NCBI RefSeq assembly: GCF_000204055.1
Contig: NW_006768849.1
Span: 242,654 to 253,380, forward strand
Direction: 5' to 3'
DNA from: Melampsora larici-populina 98AG31
Lineage: Eukaryota > Basidiomycota > Pucciniomycetes > Pucciniales > Melampsoraceae
DNA length: 10,727 nt
Made by a program: the position numbers and the translations under genes
Part shown: positions 1 to 8,434 of the stretch, piece after piece
Numbering within the stretch: the first letter of the stretch is position 1
Layout of the letters: each line of letters opens with the position of its first letter
The notes under the pieces: generated by a model
What the model saw: the letters and a program-made list of their open reading frames with translations, nothing else
Databases searched by the model: none
Told to the model about the DNA's origin: nothing

Positions 1-80
1 TTACCACATTATCTGTGAGTACCAGGAACTCCTATCCTTCTACTGGCATCAGTTGTGTAAATGGATGAGAACACCGGTGA

Positions 81-220
81 ACCTAAACAATAGTGCTGAT
101 TTGTTAGCACTCTTCTCCACAAGCTTCTGGGTATGCAGACCCTATAGCTAACCTAAACAATAGTGCTGATTTGTTGACACTCTTCTCCACAAGCTTCTGG
201 GTATGCAGAACCTATAGCTA
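81..220. repeat. Two head-to-tail copies of a 70-bp unit
   Basis: Positions 81-150 and 151-220 are near-identical copies beginning ACCTAAACAATAGTGCTG and ending CCTATAGCTA; they differ at only a few bases (for example TTAGCAC versus TTGACAC). A third copy lies at 352-431. The unit contains AGCT near both ends of its second half and a short GGGT/ACCC inverted pair, but no convincing long hairpin. I see no coding potential. Confidence 0.95.
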
Positions 221-223
221 ACC

Positions 224-307
224 TATAAAGGAAAAGTGGAGGGTGGATTAATATGAGAAACTAAAAGAGTTCAAGATTAAACTTGTTGAGATGATCTGGA
301 GGATGTT
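224..307. repeat. 84-bp repeat, copy 1
   Basis: This segment starts TATAAAGG and ends GGAGGATGTT. It recurs at 507-590 with only about two base differences. It follows directly after the two 70-bp units. Both copies are followed by a CTTTCCAACAGAT-like sequence (near 310 and near 655), so the two repeat types form one larger duplicated block, roughly 81-323 and 352-668. Confidence 0.93.
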
Positions 308-321
308 TCTCTTTCCAACAG

Positions 322-339
322 ATAATATATATATATTAT
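322..339. repeat. Short AT microsatellite between the two repeat blocks
   Basis: A run of TA dinucleotides flanked by ATAAT and ATTAT makes an 18-bp AT-only palindrome. It sits at the junction between the two larger duplicated blocks and may mark the duplication breakpoint, which is inference. Confidence 0.7.
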
Positions 340-351
340 TATTGTGAACTA

Positions 352-431
352 ACCTAAACAATAGTGCTGATTTTTTAGCACTCTTCTCCACTCTTCTCCA
401 CAAGCTTCTGGGTATGCAGACCCTATAGCTA
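352..431. repeat. Third copy of the 70-bp unit with internal 10-bp duplication
   Basis: This copy is 80 bp long because CTCTTCTCCA is present twice in tandem, against once in the copies at 81-150 and 151-220. Otherwise it matches them almost base for base. It is followed by about 75 bp of unique sequence before the second 84-bp repeat. Confidence 0.93.
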
Positions 432-506
432 ACCTAAAGACATACAGAAAAAGAGTAATCAGAAAAGAGAAGTGGAAGAGACAATAACAAGTATTAAAGA
501 TGTACG

Positions 507-590
507 TATAAAGGGAAAGTGGAGGGTGGATTAATATGAGCAACTAAAAGAGTTCAAGATTAAACTTGTTGAGATGATCTGGAGGATGTT
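507..590. repeat. 84-bp repeat, copy 2
   Basis: Nearly identical partner of 224-307. Compared with the first block, about 60 bp of extra sequence separates it from the shared TTTCCAACAGAT word, so the two blocks differ by an indel. No gene is visible between here and the retroelement remnant at 850; a perfect 14-bp palindrome (CAACAACGTTGTTG) lies at 746-759. Confidence 0.93.
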
Positions 591-849
591 CTAGTTTGTA
601 TAACAAGCCACATTAGTATAATTGATAAGGTAATTAACTGAAATTGACTTACTCTGTTTCCAACAGATGGGGAAATAGAGTTAGTCTTGAGAAACGGTGA
701 GTACATATAAAAGAAAAACGGATGAAACATATTGGGATCAATGTTCAACAACGTTGTTGGGATTTTACATTTAACAAAGAACGTTACAACTTGACGCAAT
801 GACACATTACATAGCTAGCAGAGTACTGTAGTCTTGATTGTGTCTCAAC

Positions 850-2244
850 AAGTTGGACTAATATTAATAATCCTAACCTCAGTGCTACCGTCTCAGCCCA
901 GGCAATCTCACGCCTTGAACCATCTGCTTTGACTTTTGACCATCCTGTGCGTAACCTGAACCTTGCCCACTTCCAACCTATTACAATGCCAATTCCGTAT
1001 GAAGTTGATGTGTCTCCCACCCACGCAATGTTCCTCACGCCTGGGCTCGGTATCAACCTGCGTGGATTGGCTGTAGATAAGACCCTCAACCATGTGTCCA
1101 AGTCCTCCATGAATTCCTCCGGTATGTCTTGTAGTGCCAATGTATGTAGCCATTCTGGCATCCAATGGTACATCGCCACACAATGGCATTTCAGCTGTGG
1201 GTAAATTAACAATGCGTGTGCTAACCTTCCTGCCAGCTTTGCTACCTGATTATGGTTTGCTCTCTTCAAAGCTTTAAACTCTTGGATTTGTGAAATTTGA
1301 AGGAGTCTTTTTGAATCTTGTAGGCCAACGGTTTTCTTCTTCCTGTCCCATACCATGCCCAGGTATTTTAGTTGGTAAGCAAATTCCTTCCACTTTGTTG
1401 GGTTTGTCACTACTCCCAATTTGTCGCTTAATTCAACCACGTCTGTCATATTAAATTGGTTTGATCCGTTGTCTGGTTTTACAAACAGTGTATCATCCAC
1501 CCATCTAAACGCTTGCATGAAACCAAATTTCTTCTGGACAATTATCTTCCAAGTTTCAGCTGCCTGACCAAAGGATCCACATCCTGCTACCCCTCCAAAC
1601 GTGATTCTGGTGTCAAGCAACACTCTTCCGTTGAAAGTAAGAATCATCAAATATGGCCATTGTCCCGGTTTTGTCGGAATTTGGCCATAGACTTTCGCCC
1701 AATTGTATATCCCTAGGAGGACGGGGTAATCAATTGACAGTTAGAATTTTACTACCCTGTCAAAATCATCCCGTGATGTGACCAAATCATCTTTGTTGAC
1801 CATTGCATTTACTGAATTGATTGTTGGTTCCTTTCGCGGGAAGGATAGGTCTTTTATCGGTCTCAAGGAACCATCACCATTTGTTACTGCCCCCAACGGG
1901 TTTGTCCTGAAGAATCCGAGTTCGTTATAAGCCTCTTCTTTTGTGAATGGTCCGTACATTCTCCCTGCCTTAATTTCCTTTGATAAGTTCTCTTCTATCT
2001 CTTCCTTCGCTTGCAGGGCTGATGAAAGGTTCAGTGGACAGTAGTAAAACATGTTGGGTAAATGAATCCCTGGTATTCCTTGGTCAAAACCTTCAAGTCA
2101 ACCTCTGAGTAAGTGACGCTTCGCCCCCAGGAGGTTATTTGCCTGCAACTCTTGTTCCCACACTCTGAGATTCATCTCACATTTAGCTCTCGTCGGCCAT
2201 TTTATATTTTGTATTTTGTCTTCTGTTCCTGATGCTGATGTACC
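850..2244 (-). pseudogene. Reverse transcriptase-RNase H of a DIRS-like retroelement, broken and truncated
   Basis: One minus-strand frame can be followed from about 2244 down to about 850 through two stop codons (TGA at 2098-2100, TAA at 1741-1743). In order it shows GFDQGIP; an EIKAGRMYGPF segment; SLRPIKDLSFP; the motif A region YNWAKVYGQIP at about 1707-1675; FGGVAGCGSFG; the catalytic WVDD box at 1492-1503; LKYLGMVWD; and an RNase H start, WVGDTSTSYGIGI, with its first Asp, then the Glu in AWAETVALRLG at about 894. RNase H then stops resembling the family near 850, before the later catalytic Asp positions, and no tyrosine recombinase or integrase follows. Motif A has Asn where a catalytic Asp is expected (codon at 1702-1704). 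Such proteins normally copy element RNA into DNA; this copy cannot. The DIRS-like assignment rests on remembered family resemblance; a Ty3-like origin is less likely. Confidence 0.85.
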
Positions 2245-2459
2245 TCATTTAATGTGGGAAGCAGGGCTCAGGTTCAGGCTAATTTCAGATCTGGGGCTTA
2301 GATCACAACAGTCAAAAAAGGCAAAAAGGGGGGCAACAATTTGGGGGAGCAAGGCGGTTCACAGGTTAGGACCTTTCAATCAAAATTCTCAACATAACGT
2401 CTTGTGATTTCATATCATAATGTGAAGTATTCATTTAAATTATTTCTGGTTGTGACTCA

Positions 2460-2519
2460 CTAACCCTTCTTTTGGCACTTTCCGTACTTCGCACCACATG
2501 CTCCATCACAACTACAGCT
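2460..2519 (-). other. Cysteine-rich tail of the gag remnant, in a shifted frame
   Basis: Read from 2519 downward, this frame gives SCSCDGACGAKYGKCQKKG and then TAG. The cysteine spacing is C-x-C-x3-C-x6-C. The frame is shifted by one base from the rest of gag (stop at 2641-2643 in the other frame), so an indel must lie between about 2640 and 2520. It is probably the original carboxy terminus of Gag. Confidence 0.6.
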
Positions 2520-4203
2520 TTGACTTCTGTCTGTTGTAACTACCATAGTTCCTACCCTTCTCTAAACTTCTGTCTCTGTCTCTCCAATCTTTGTGTCTAC
2601 AATCACTACCGGAATAATCTCTACGGTACCTCGACACCACTTATCTTTTAGCTTTCTTGGCGGATTTCTTTGCTTTGTACTCAAGCGGTGGTAACTAACC
2701 TTCCGTCTTTGGGTAAGTTGTCTTGCCTTTGGACGCTGTGGATGTTGTTATCCTCGTAGATGGGGAGGCCTTAGGGAGACCGTTTTACGGGTTCATGTTT
2801 TCTCTTGGGCCACCCAGGGCGTAGGGGTTTGTCAGGTAAGCCCATTTGTTCAGATCCTCACACGTCATTTTCACTTCGTTGAGAATTACTGTTTGGATCC
2901 TCGAAATGTTGCAGATGTTCTTATCCACTGTTGATTGCATTACTCCTTGACAAACCCTTCAACAGTAGCGTAGAGCCACCATCCACCCCGCCTCTTTTCT
3001 CAAGTCAATTACTAGCTGCCGGTGCTTCTCAAACCTCTCTGCCTGCGTCTGCCACCCTTCTTGCCTCACATACTTGATGAATAATGAGATGGTGTCTAAC
3101 CATTGTTCATATTGCATGGTGAGCTCGTTGATTGGTGGGTCACCGCTGTAAATTTTTACTCCCGCTCCTCTTTCTAGGATTTTTGACTCAGATAAAGCTT
3201 TCCTTCTGCACCAACCTCAGTGATCCTGGATCAAGAAGTTTTGGTCAAAGACTGACAAATATATGTAGGCTTTTAACGTTTGTAGGTAAACTTGGAGCGT
3301 GGGTGATAGCTGGGTGAGGCCTTTACTCATTTGTACCGAGTCATCTTGTAGAATACGTTGACCGTTCTCTATTGCGTCTCCGTTGGAAGAAACCACCCTG
3401 CCCTTTCTAGACTCTAGAAGTGCCTTCGCCATTTCCTCTTCTTTGGTCAAGTTAGTGCTGACAGGATTTCGGGACTCTACAGTGGCATGGTCTATTGGCC
3501 TTGCGGCTTGTTGCATTGGTGCTTGTACTCACCGTTCTCTTTCTACCGACAAACCATCTGAGAACCCTTCTTCAATCAGCCGATATGGTTCTGGTGACCT
3601 GCGCCAATGAGCACGTTCACTCCTATCTCCATCTCGGCTTGGTGAGTAACGAACGTCTTCTCCTTTTTCCCCCTCTGGTGACCTCTCTCTCCTGGTCTGA
3701 GATCTTCCTCGTCTATGAGGTGGTTGTCTAGGAACGGATCTGGGAGATCTTCTTTGTCGACTAGGGGATCTTCTCCCCCTCAAACGTGATGAATCCGTGG
3801 AGGATTCATCCCTTGGCTTGTGCCTTTTTTGACCTCGGCCTGCTGTCCTCTTTGGAGCTTCTGTAGTATCCTGTTTGGTTCCATTAGAACTAACCGGGGC
3901 CTGGTGTGATGGAACTTGTTGTTGAGGGGGACGTTGAGGGGGAGGAGGAGGGGGAGGAGGGGCCATTTTGGATTGGACCCTTTGATTGGCCTGGCATTGA
4001 CGTAGGGGCTGGCAATCTGGCATAGGTGAAATCCTCCTTGTTTCTCAACGACGACTTGGACCTGGGGTTGCATTACGGCTGTTTCTGTATTCAGAAGGTG
4101 CACTAGGCGCAAAAGACTGCAGGAATTCTGCCAATAAGCTCGCCCCAGCTGCTCTATCTCTTGGATCTGTGCTCGAGTATAGCTCTTTGATCTGCGCTTG
4201 CAT
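2460..4203 (-). pseudogene. Gag-like protein of the same retroelement, with many stop codons
   Basis: A single minus-strand frame runs from an ATG at 4203 (an in-frame TAA lies ten codons upstream) to about 2520 and is interrupted by stops at 4045-4047, 3529-3531, 3217-3219 and 2959-2961 (all TGA), then 2785-2787 (TAA), 2695-2697 (TAG) and 2641-2643 (TAA). The implied protein has an N-terminal LLAEFLQSFAPS segment, a run of eight prolines, an Arg/Ser-rich stretch rich in RRSPSR-type motifs (about 3800-3560), a globular part with YIYLSVFDQNFLIQDH and MQYEQWLDTISLFIKYVRQ, and a basic RD-rich tail. A one-base frame change near 2520 leads into CSCDGACGAKYGKC, ending at TAG 2460-2462; this spaced-cysteine tail resembles a zinc-binding nucleic-acid module. 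It lies directly upstream of the RT remnant, as expected for gag before pol. Function as RNA-packaging protein is inferred from position and composition. Confidence 0.8.
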
Positions 4204-4455
4204 AATGACCACCCTATCACCCTCTTCTGTTTAAGGATAATGTGGCAATTGTAAAACAAATTGTAAGTACACATTCTTCTTGCTTCACTTCTTTGTTTAT
4301 TTGTCTCATGTCTTAGGCTTCATCTCTAATGGGCATGAAAACGCCTCTCCTCATTTGCAGCTAGGGCAGCTCTTCCTGCCATTCTCACTCCACTCGGGGT
4401 AGCCTAGGATCAGGGATTGTGACAAGCCATTCCATTATGCGCTTACGTCAATCGG
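4204..4455. other. Leader or flank between gag remnant and foldback element; no gene seen
   Basis: Upstream (on the minus strand) of the gag start. There is no recognisable promoter or terminal repeat. The word GACAAGCCATTC occurs at 4421-4432 and again at 4456-4467, the second at the left edge of the foldback element. It may relate to the boundary, but no matching copy is seen at the right edge. Confidence 0.5.
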
Positions 4456-5020
4456 GACAAGCCATTCAATAACACTAAGCCAAATTGCAAATTTACCGTG
4501 GAGTATAGAAAATTGAGTACACATAGAAAATTATAGAGAAGCTGGCAAGGTTCAGAAAGATATGAAAAAATAATGGGAGGGCCCTTTGATGCATCCCAAT
4601 TGTCTGGCATATTTTTTCATATTTTTAAAACCACAATGCATATAACGCTACACAAAATATAATATCTTCTGGGCAGAAAATGTAAAAAACAACAAACAGT
4701 GATATTGAGCAGACTTGGAGAGAGACAAAAATACACAAAAATATGCATATTGTTCCTATGGCTGAGACCTTGGATTTGAGATTTTTTTTGTACTTTTAGT
4801 TTGAGAATTGTTGATTGTAATAACAAAAAACCTCCAGGATTGTTAGATTACAACCTGTAACAGACATTGGAGGGCATAATTTGAATTCAACAATCCCTTA
4901 TATCTTTATCAATTCTTGGTCAAAACACTTTATTTTTTGTTCATTGGAAAGCCAAACTCTGTGACTATATCTTTTATTGAGACAAAAAACCTGCATCTAA
5001 TCCCAAAGAATATCTATGTG
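4456..5020 (+). repeat. Left arm of the foldback element
   Basis: Inverted partner of the right arm. It contains the shared word AATGGGAGGGCCCTTTGATG near 4573 and the CTGGGCAGAAAATGTAAAAA region near 4669. Its outer boundary is placed where similarity to the right arm fades, just before GGACAAGCC. Confidence 0.85.
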
Positions 5021-5043
5021 GCTATATAGGAAATTTTTTCAAA

Positions 5044-5630
5044 TACAAATAGGTTTTTTGGTAGTGGAGCTACAGATTTGATGCATTAACATAACATTCA
5101 AATGAATTTCATGGCTTCCTAATCAACTAACTATCAAGTGTTTTGACCCAGAATTGCAAAAGATATGAGGGATATAGAATTCCAGATATCCCCTTGTCAC
5201 CCCTTGGCCAAATTCCAATCCGTGTTACAGGTTGTAATCTGAGAAACTTGGAGGTTTTTTGTTAGTACAATCAACAATTTGCACACTAAAAATACAAAAA
5301 AATACTCATATCCAAGGTCTCAGCCATAGGAACAATATGCACATTTTTGTGTATTTTTGTCTCTCTCCAAGACTGCTCAATATCACTGTTTGTTGTTTTT
5401 TACATTTTCTGCCCAGAAGATATTATATTTTGTGTAGCGTTATATGCATTGTGGTTTTAAAAATATGAAAAAATATGCCAGACAATCGGAATGCATCAAA
5501 GGGCCCTCCCATTATTTTTTCATATTTTTCTGACCCTTGCCAGCTTCTCTCAAATTTTCTATGTCTACTCAATTTCCTAAACTCCACCGTAAATTTGCAA
5601 TTTGGCGCAGTGTAATGTGCTTATGTCCTG
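5044..5630 (-). repeat. Right arm of the foldback element
   Basis: Reverse-complement copy of the left arm; the mirrored CATCAAAGGGCCCTCCCATT lies near 5495 and TGTTACAGGTTGTAATCT near 5222. The short AT-rich open frames on opposite strands in the two arms translate to almost the same sequence only because the arms are inverted copies; they are not genes. Confidence 0.85.
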
Positions 5631-7581
5631 CCATCAGAAGGGGCAACCTCTGGCTCTATTGCGGTAACACTTTGCTAAACAAATATGCTCCCCTTTTGGC
5701 AAGGTATGTGGGTAGATAGGTGATAAATAGAGAAAGAGAGACCAAGAGATGATTAAAAAAAGGGCACTACAGGAAATCCCTAACCTAAAGTTGAAATGTC
5801 TTTGCCATCTAGGTCTTTGTCAGACAATGAGGTTTGGCCCTTACGACCTTTCCCTTTATTTCTGACTGCCCAGGACTGCCCTGGCTGCGCCGTGAGGCAA
5901 TCTGTTAATTACCTTGACAAAAGCTCCACAGTGGTTCTGAATGTGATGGCTCAATTTGTCATGGTTGATTGTTCCTCATCCACTGAACGCCCCTATCAGT
6001 CCTTGCTGCCATTAGTTCCTATAACATTTTCATACGTTGCATCTAAAGACTGCGCGTTCCCAGCTGTGTGTTAAACTTGCCAGGCCTTCTTTGAACCCAT
6101 CAGAGGCCGTATTCAGTCATTTCCTTGCCCAGTGGCCTTACCTCCAAGCCATGGCTTAATTTCATCCAGTCAGGCTGCTTTGACTTCCACTCCTATGGCT
6201 TATGCTGCGCCTTGCATGTTGGCAGCTCCTCATGCTAGTTCTGTTTGTAATAATGACCGCTTTATGAAAGGTCTGACAAATGGTGCAGATTGTTCATTCC
6301 CAAGGCAGAGCAGGGCAAGAAGCATACCCATTGGAAAAAGTTGTTGAAACCGGAATGATTAATAATGTACCGTTGTAGTCATTGATGGCTCGGAAACCAA
6401 AGAACTGCATTCATCACAACACTAGGATGACTCAGAAAGCAAAGAACTGCAGTTATCAGAACTCTGCAAGTGAAGCTGGATGTAGGCGTAGTCATGAATC
6501 ACTTTGATTTGCCATAGCAACCGTGTTAGAACAGGGATTCAATCACCAGGACAAGGTGTGGTAGTTTTTACCACGCGAGCAAATGTGAGGCGCAATGCCC
6601 AGATTACTTATGTGGCAAGCAACAAATACTATCAGTGGTACCTAACAGTAAGGTCACTGTTTATCAGCTGGTGACACTGGCACTGAATTCAGCATCACAG
6701 CAGAATACTTTATGATGTGGAAGTATTGGGCAACAACATAGTAGCACTCATTGTAAAATGAAATATTCTGGACTTGGATGGGCATGGCCTTGGATGGTTG
6801 GACCACAATGGGGATTAGATATTTAGGCTAGGCAAACAGGAATTCCCTTCTACACAATATCCAGCTGATAAAAATTGCAGATCAAGATTGTTTGATTTGC
6901 GGGGAAGTGTTTTTGACAAAGGCAGCATGGAGATAAGTGTGAGTGTAGGTGGTTACAATCACGGAGATAGTAGTCAAGGTCTGGCTATGTGAGTTAAGTA
7001 TGTGTTGTCTTTGAGAAATAACACCGTGGATGTGATGAGCTTACGGAGTAATTTGCAATGATTTTTTGGACATAACTCCGTCACAAGAGGCGGAGAAAGT
7101 CAATAAGTATCTGTGCTGGCGCTATGCTGTAGCCCCTTTGCAGCGGACAGTATACAAGTGCGTCCCCAATAGGAATCATGCAGAGAACTTCGTCTGCTTA
7201 TATCAAGAGGAACACATATGTTAGCTGCAACACGCCGGTCAACTGAACACCAAGACAAGAAGTCTGTTCACTTACATCTGTGTTTCAGAGACATCAACTG
7301 AAATTGACCACCAGATGAGCTATTCAACTGCCTACTCAAATCTACCATTGATAGGTTGTTCATTTGCCATAGTCTGGCAAAGTAAAGAGCAAACACTGAC
7401 AAGGTGGGCTTTTGAATAATGGAATTGGGAATTTCATAAGGAGTAATTGACAACGGAATGTTTTCAAATGAAATAGGACAACGCTTAGAGAACAAGTCGG
7501 GTAATGCAATTCAATGTGCTAAGTGAGGGCAAACAGGAATCGGAGTTTCAAGAAGCGTTCAGAGTGTGTGTATTTTAATGT
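5631..7581. other. About 2 kb without a recognisable gene
   Basis: Both strands were read. Short open frames occur (for example 5796-6074 and 6132-6347 on plus, 7268-7495 on minus), but none shows a domain I recognise and all are short and isolated. No 5S, 18S or tRNA sequence was found. The stretch could be ribosomal intergenic spacer, a very old repeat, or exons of an unrecognised intron-rich gene; on the minus strand a CTCACTTAG / ATGTAAGTG pair brackets about 7528-7269 as a possible exon, which is weak evidence. Confidence 0.4.
6384..6465. repeat. Degenerate 42-bp tandem duplication
   Basis: 6384-6425 begins GATGGCTCGGAAACCAAAG and 6426-6465 begins GATGACTCAGAAAGCAAAG. About 33 of 40 aligned bases match, with both copies sharing CAAAGAACTGCA. 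Two copies only; no function is suggested. Confidence 0.75.
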
Positions 7582-7584
7582 CTT
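7582..7584. other. Target-site duplication, left copy (CTT)
   Basis: CTT lies immediately before the CACTA terminus and is repeated at 7790-7792 immediately after the other end. Confidence 0.75.
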
Positions 7585-7789
7585 CACTACCAACATATTT
7601 ACCTCGGATTTTGTAATCCGAGGTATCCTCGGATGCAAAACCTCAAACAGAAGCTTCCCGAGGTTTTGATCCGAGGTAATTCTCAGGGCAAAAAAATACC
7701 TCAGGGAATACCTCGGACAAGGTTTGTCCAAGGATTTGCCTCCAATGATGCCTCGGATTTCTCAGCCCAAGGCATCTATGCTGGCAGTG
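7585..7789. mobile_element. 205-bp non-autonomous CACTA-type transposon (MITE) with CTT target duplication
   Basis: The left end reads CACTACCAACATATTTAC and the right end, reverse complemented, reads CACTGCCAGCATAGATGC; 17 of the first 23 bases agree. The element is flanked on both sides by CTT (7582-7584 and 7790-7792), the 3-bp target duplication expected of the CACTA (En/Spm) superfamily. The interior is packed with CCTCGGAT/ATCCGAGG words in both orientations, including a perfect inverted repeat at 7601-7624 (10-bp arms, 4-bp loop) and an 18/17-bp inverted pair at 7627-7676. Such subterminal repeats are where the transposase of autonomous relatives binds. There is no coding capacity; movement would need a transposase supplied elsewhere. 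Confidence 0.88.
7601..7676. repeat. Subterminal CCTCGGAT inverted repeats of the MITE
   Basis: Two consecutive inverted pairs: ACCTCGGATT / AATCCGAGGT at 7601-7624 and CCTCGGATGCAAAACCTC / GAGGTTTTGATCCGAGG at 7627-7676 (one-base bulge). Further single CCTCGGA words occur at about 7711 and 7751, and a GGACAA / TTGTCC pair at 7715-7729. Confidence 0.85.
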
Positions 7790-7792
7790 CTT
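7790..7792. other. Target-site duplication, right copy (CTT)
   Basis: CTT lies immediately after the AGTG end at 7789 and matches 7582-7584. Confidence 0.75.
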
Positions 7793-8433
7793 GAGTGTAT
7801 GTACAACGTGTGCCAACCAATTGAATTATCTGCTTCAGAAGCATGAGCACAGGTGTCAAAAGAGGAATACAAATTCAATGGAAGTAATGATGGCAGATTC
7901 AAGCAGTCCCCAAACAAAGATGGGACAGAATCAGAGGCTACGAGACACAGGTCTTGGAGGGAATTGTGTACATAAGGAGCGTAGAGCGTCAAGCCGCAAG
8001 CGCAAATAGCACCCCACGCCACATGGGTGTTGCTGGAGGGTGCGCTGGAGGAAGCAATCTGATGTGCCAGTGATGTAACAAACACATCACTGTGTAAAAT
8101 ATGTCAATGCAGGAGTTCGGTAAGGACACATGATATGGAATGAGCACATCATGGTTGAGTTGAGAAATACAAATTGGCACATATTGCCAAGCCTGCAAGT
8201 GCGTGCTGTGGCAATGCTGAGGTTACAACACCAAAAGGGCAGGGGGCCCCCAATTCTCTAGTAAGACTCTAAGACCCTTAGGATTATTTCAAATGCGCAC
8301 TTTGAGGAACTTTGTACTTGTGATTTTTTTCACTTTTCTACAACCAACACTTCATAAAGACGACTTGTCATAAGACCGCATCTTCATGAAGTGTAAGAAG
8401 TCTAAAAGATCCAAAAAGTTCAACAAAGTTGAA
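7793..8433 (-). other. Spacer downstream of the rRNA 3' end; no gene seen
   Basis: In the minus-strand sense this follows the large-subunit rRNA remnant, the place of the 3' external transcribed spacer and intergenic spacer. It holds a perfect GGGGGCCCCC palindrome at 8242-8251 and hairpins near the rRNA end. An open frame at 8085-7762 (minus) runs into the MITE, and removing the MITE does not extend it, so I do not call it a gene. No 5S rRNA was found, although many basidiomycetes carry 5S in this spacer. Confidence 0.5.
8347..8394 (-). other. Hairpin in the rRNA 3' spacer
   Basis: ACACTTCAT at 8347-8355 and ATGAAGTGT at 8386-8394 are perfect 9-bp inverted arms around a 30-base loop, about 40 bases downstream of the inferred mature rRNA end. 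Eukaryotic 3' external transcribed spacers often contain a processing stem-loop; that role here is inference. Confidence 0.5.
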
Positions 8434-8434
8434 C
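8418..8434 (-). other. Short hairpin at the rRNA 3' end
   Basis: GTTCAAC (8418-8424) and GTTGAAC (8428-8434) form a 7-bp stem with a 3-base loop exactly where the mature large-subunit rRNA should end (just after GATTTGT). It could belong to 3'-end processing or be fortuitous. Confidence 0.5.

Larger units (their letters stand above)
4456..5630. mobile_element. Long palindromic foldback (inverted-repeat) element
   Basis: The left half read forward matches the right half read in reverse complement over nearly its whole length. Strong blocks: 4481-4600 with 5488-5605, 4610-4790 with 5290-5475, 4806-4860 with 5222-5275, and a weaker inner block around 4892-4960 with 5120-5180. The centre is near 5020-5043. 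Outer arms are about 90 percent identical; the inner 170 bp of each arm are more diverged. No transposase is encoded. This fits a foldback or Mutator-like non-autonomous element, but I could not identify a target-site duplication, so the superfamily is open. Transcripts through it could fold into a hairpin of over 500 bp per arm. Confidence 0.88.

Noticed and set aside
929..1204. 91-codon plus-strand and 93-codon minus-strand frames inside the RT remnant
   Set aside because: Shadows of the RNase H and thumb coding frame.
3522..3536. Possible 5' splice site (GGTGAGTAC, minus strand) at the gag stop 3529-3531
   Set aside because: The gag frame continues on both sides without a gap and the other stops have no such context, so mutation is simpler than an intron.
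3780..4274. 164-codon minus-strand open frame overlapping gag
   Set aside because: It is a shifted reading of the gag region; the gag frame has the proline, Arg/Ser and family-like segments.
4617..5468. Matching 69-codon open frames on opposite strands (4617-4826 minus, 5259-5468 plus)
   Set aside because: They are the same AT-rich sequence seen in the two inverted arms of the foldback element; no start context or protein-like features.
5766..5785. CACTACAGGAAATCC resembling a CACTA transposon end
   Set aside because: No partner end, no matching 3-bp duplication of the preceding GGG and no subterminal repeats were found; probably chance, or an eroded end.
5796..6347. Plus-strand open frames of 92 and 71 codons
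   Set aside because: No recognisable domain, isolated, in different frames, and of a length expected by chance.
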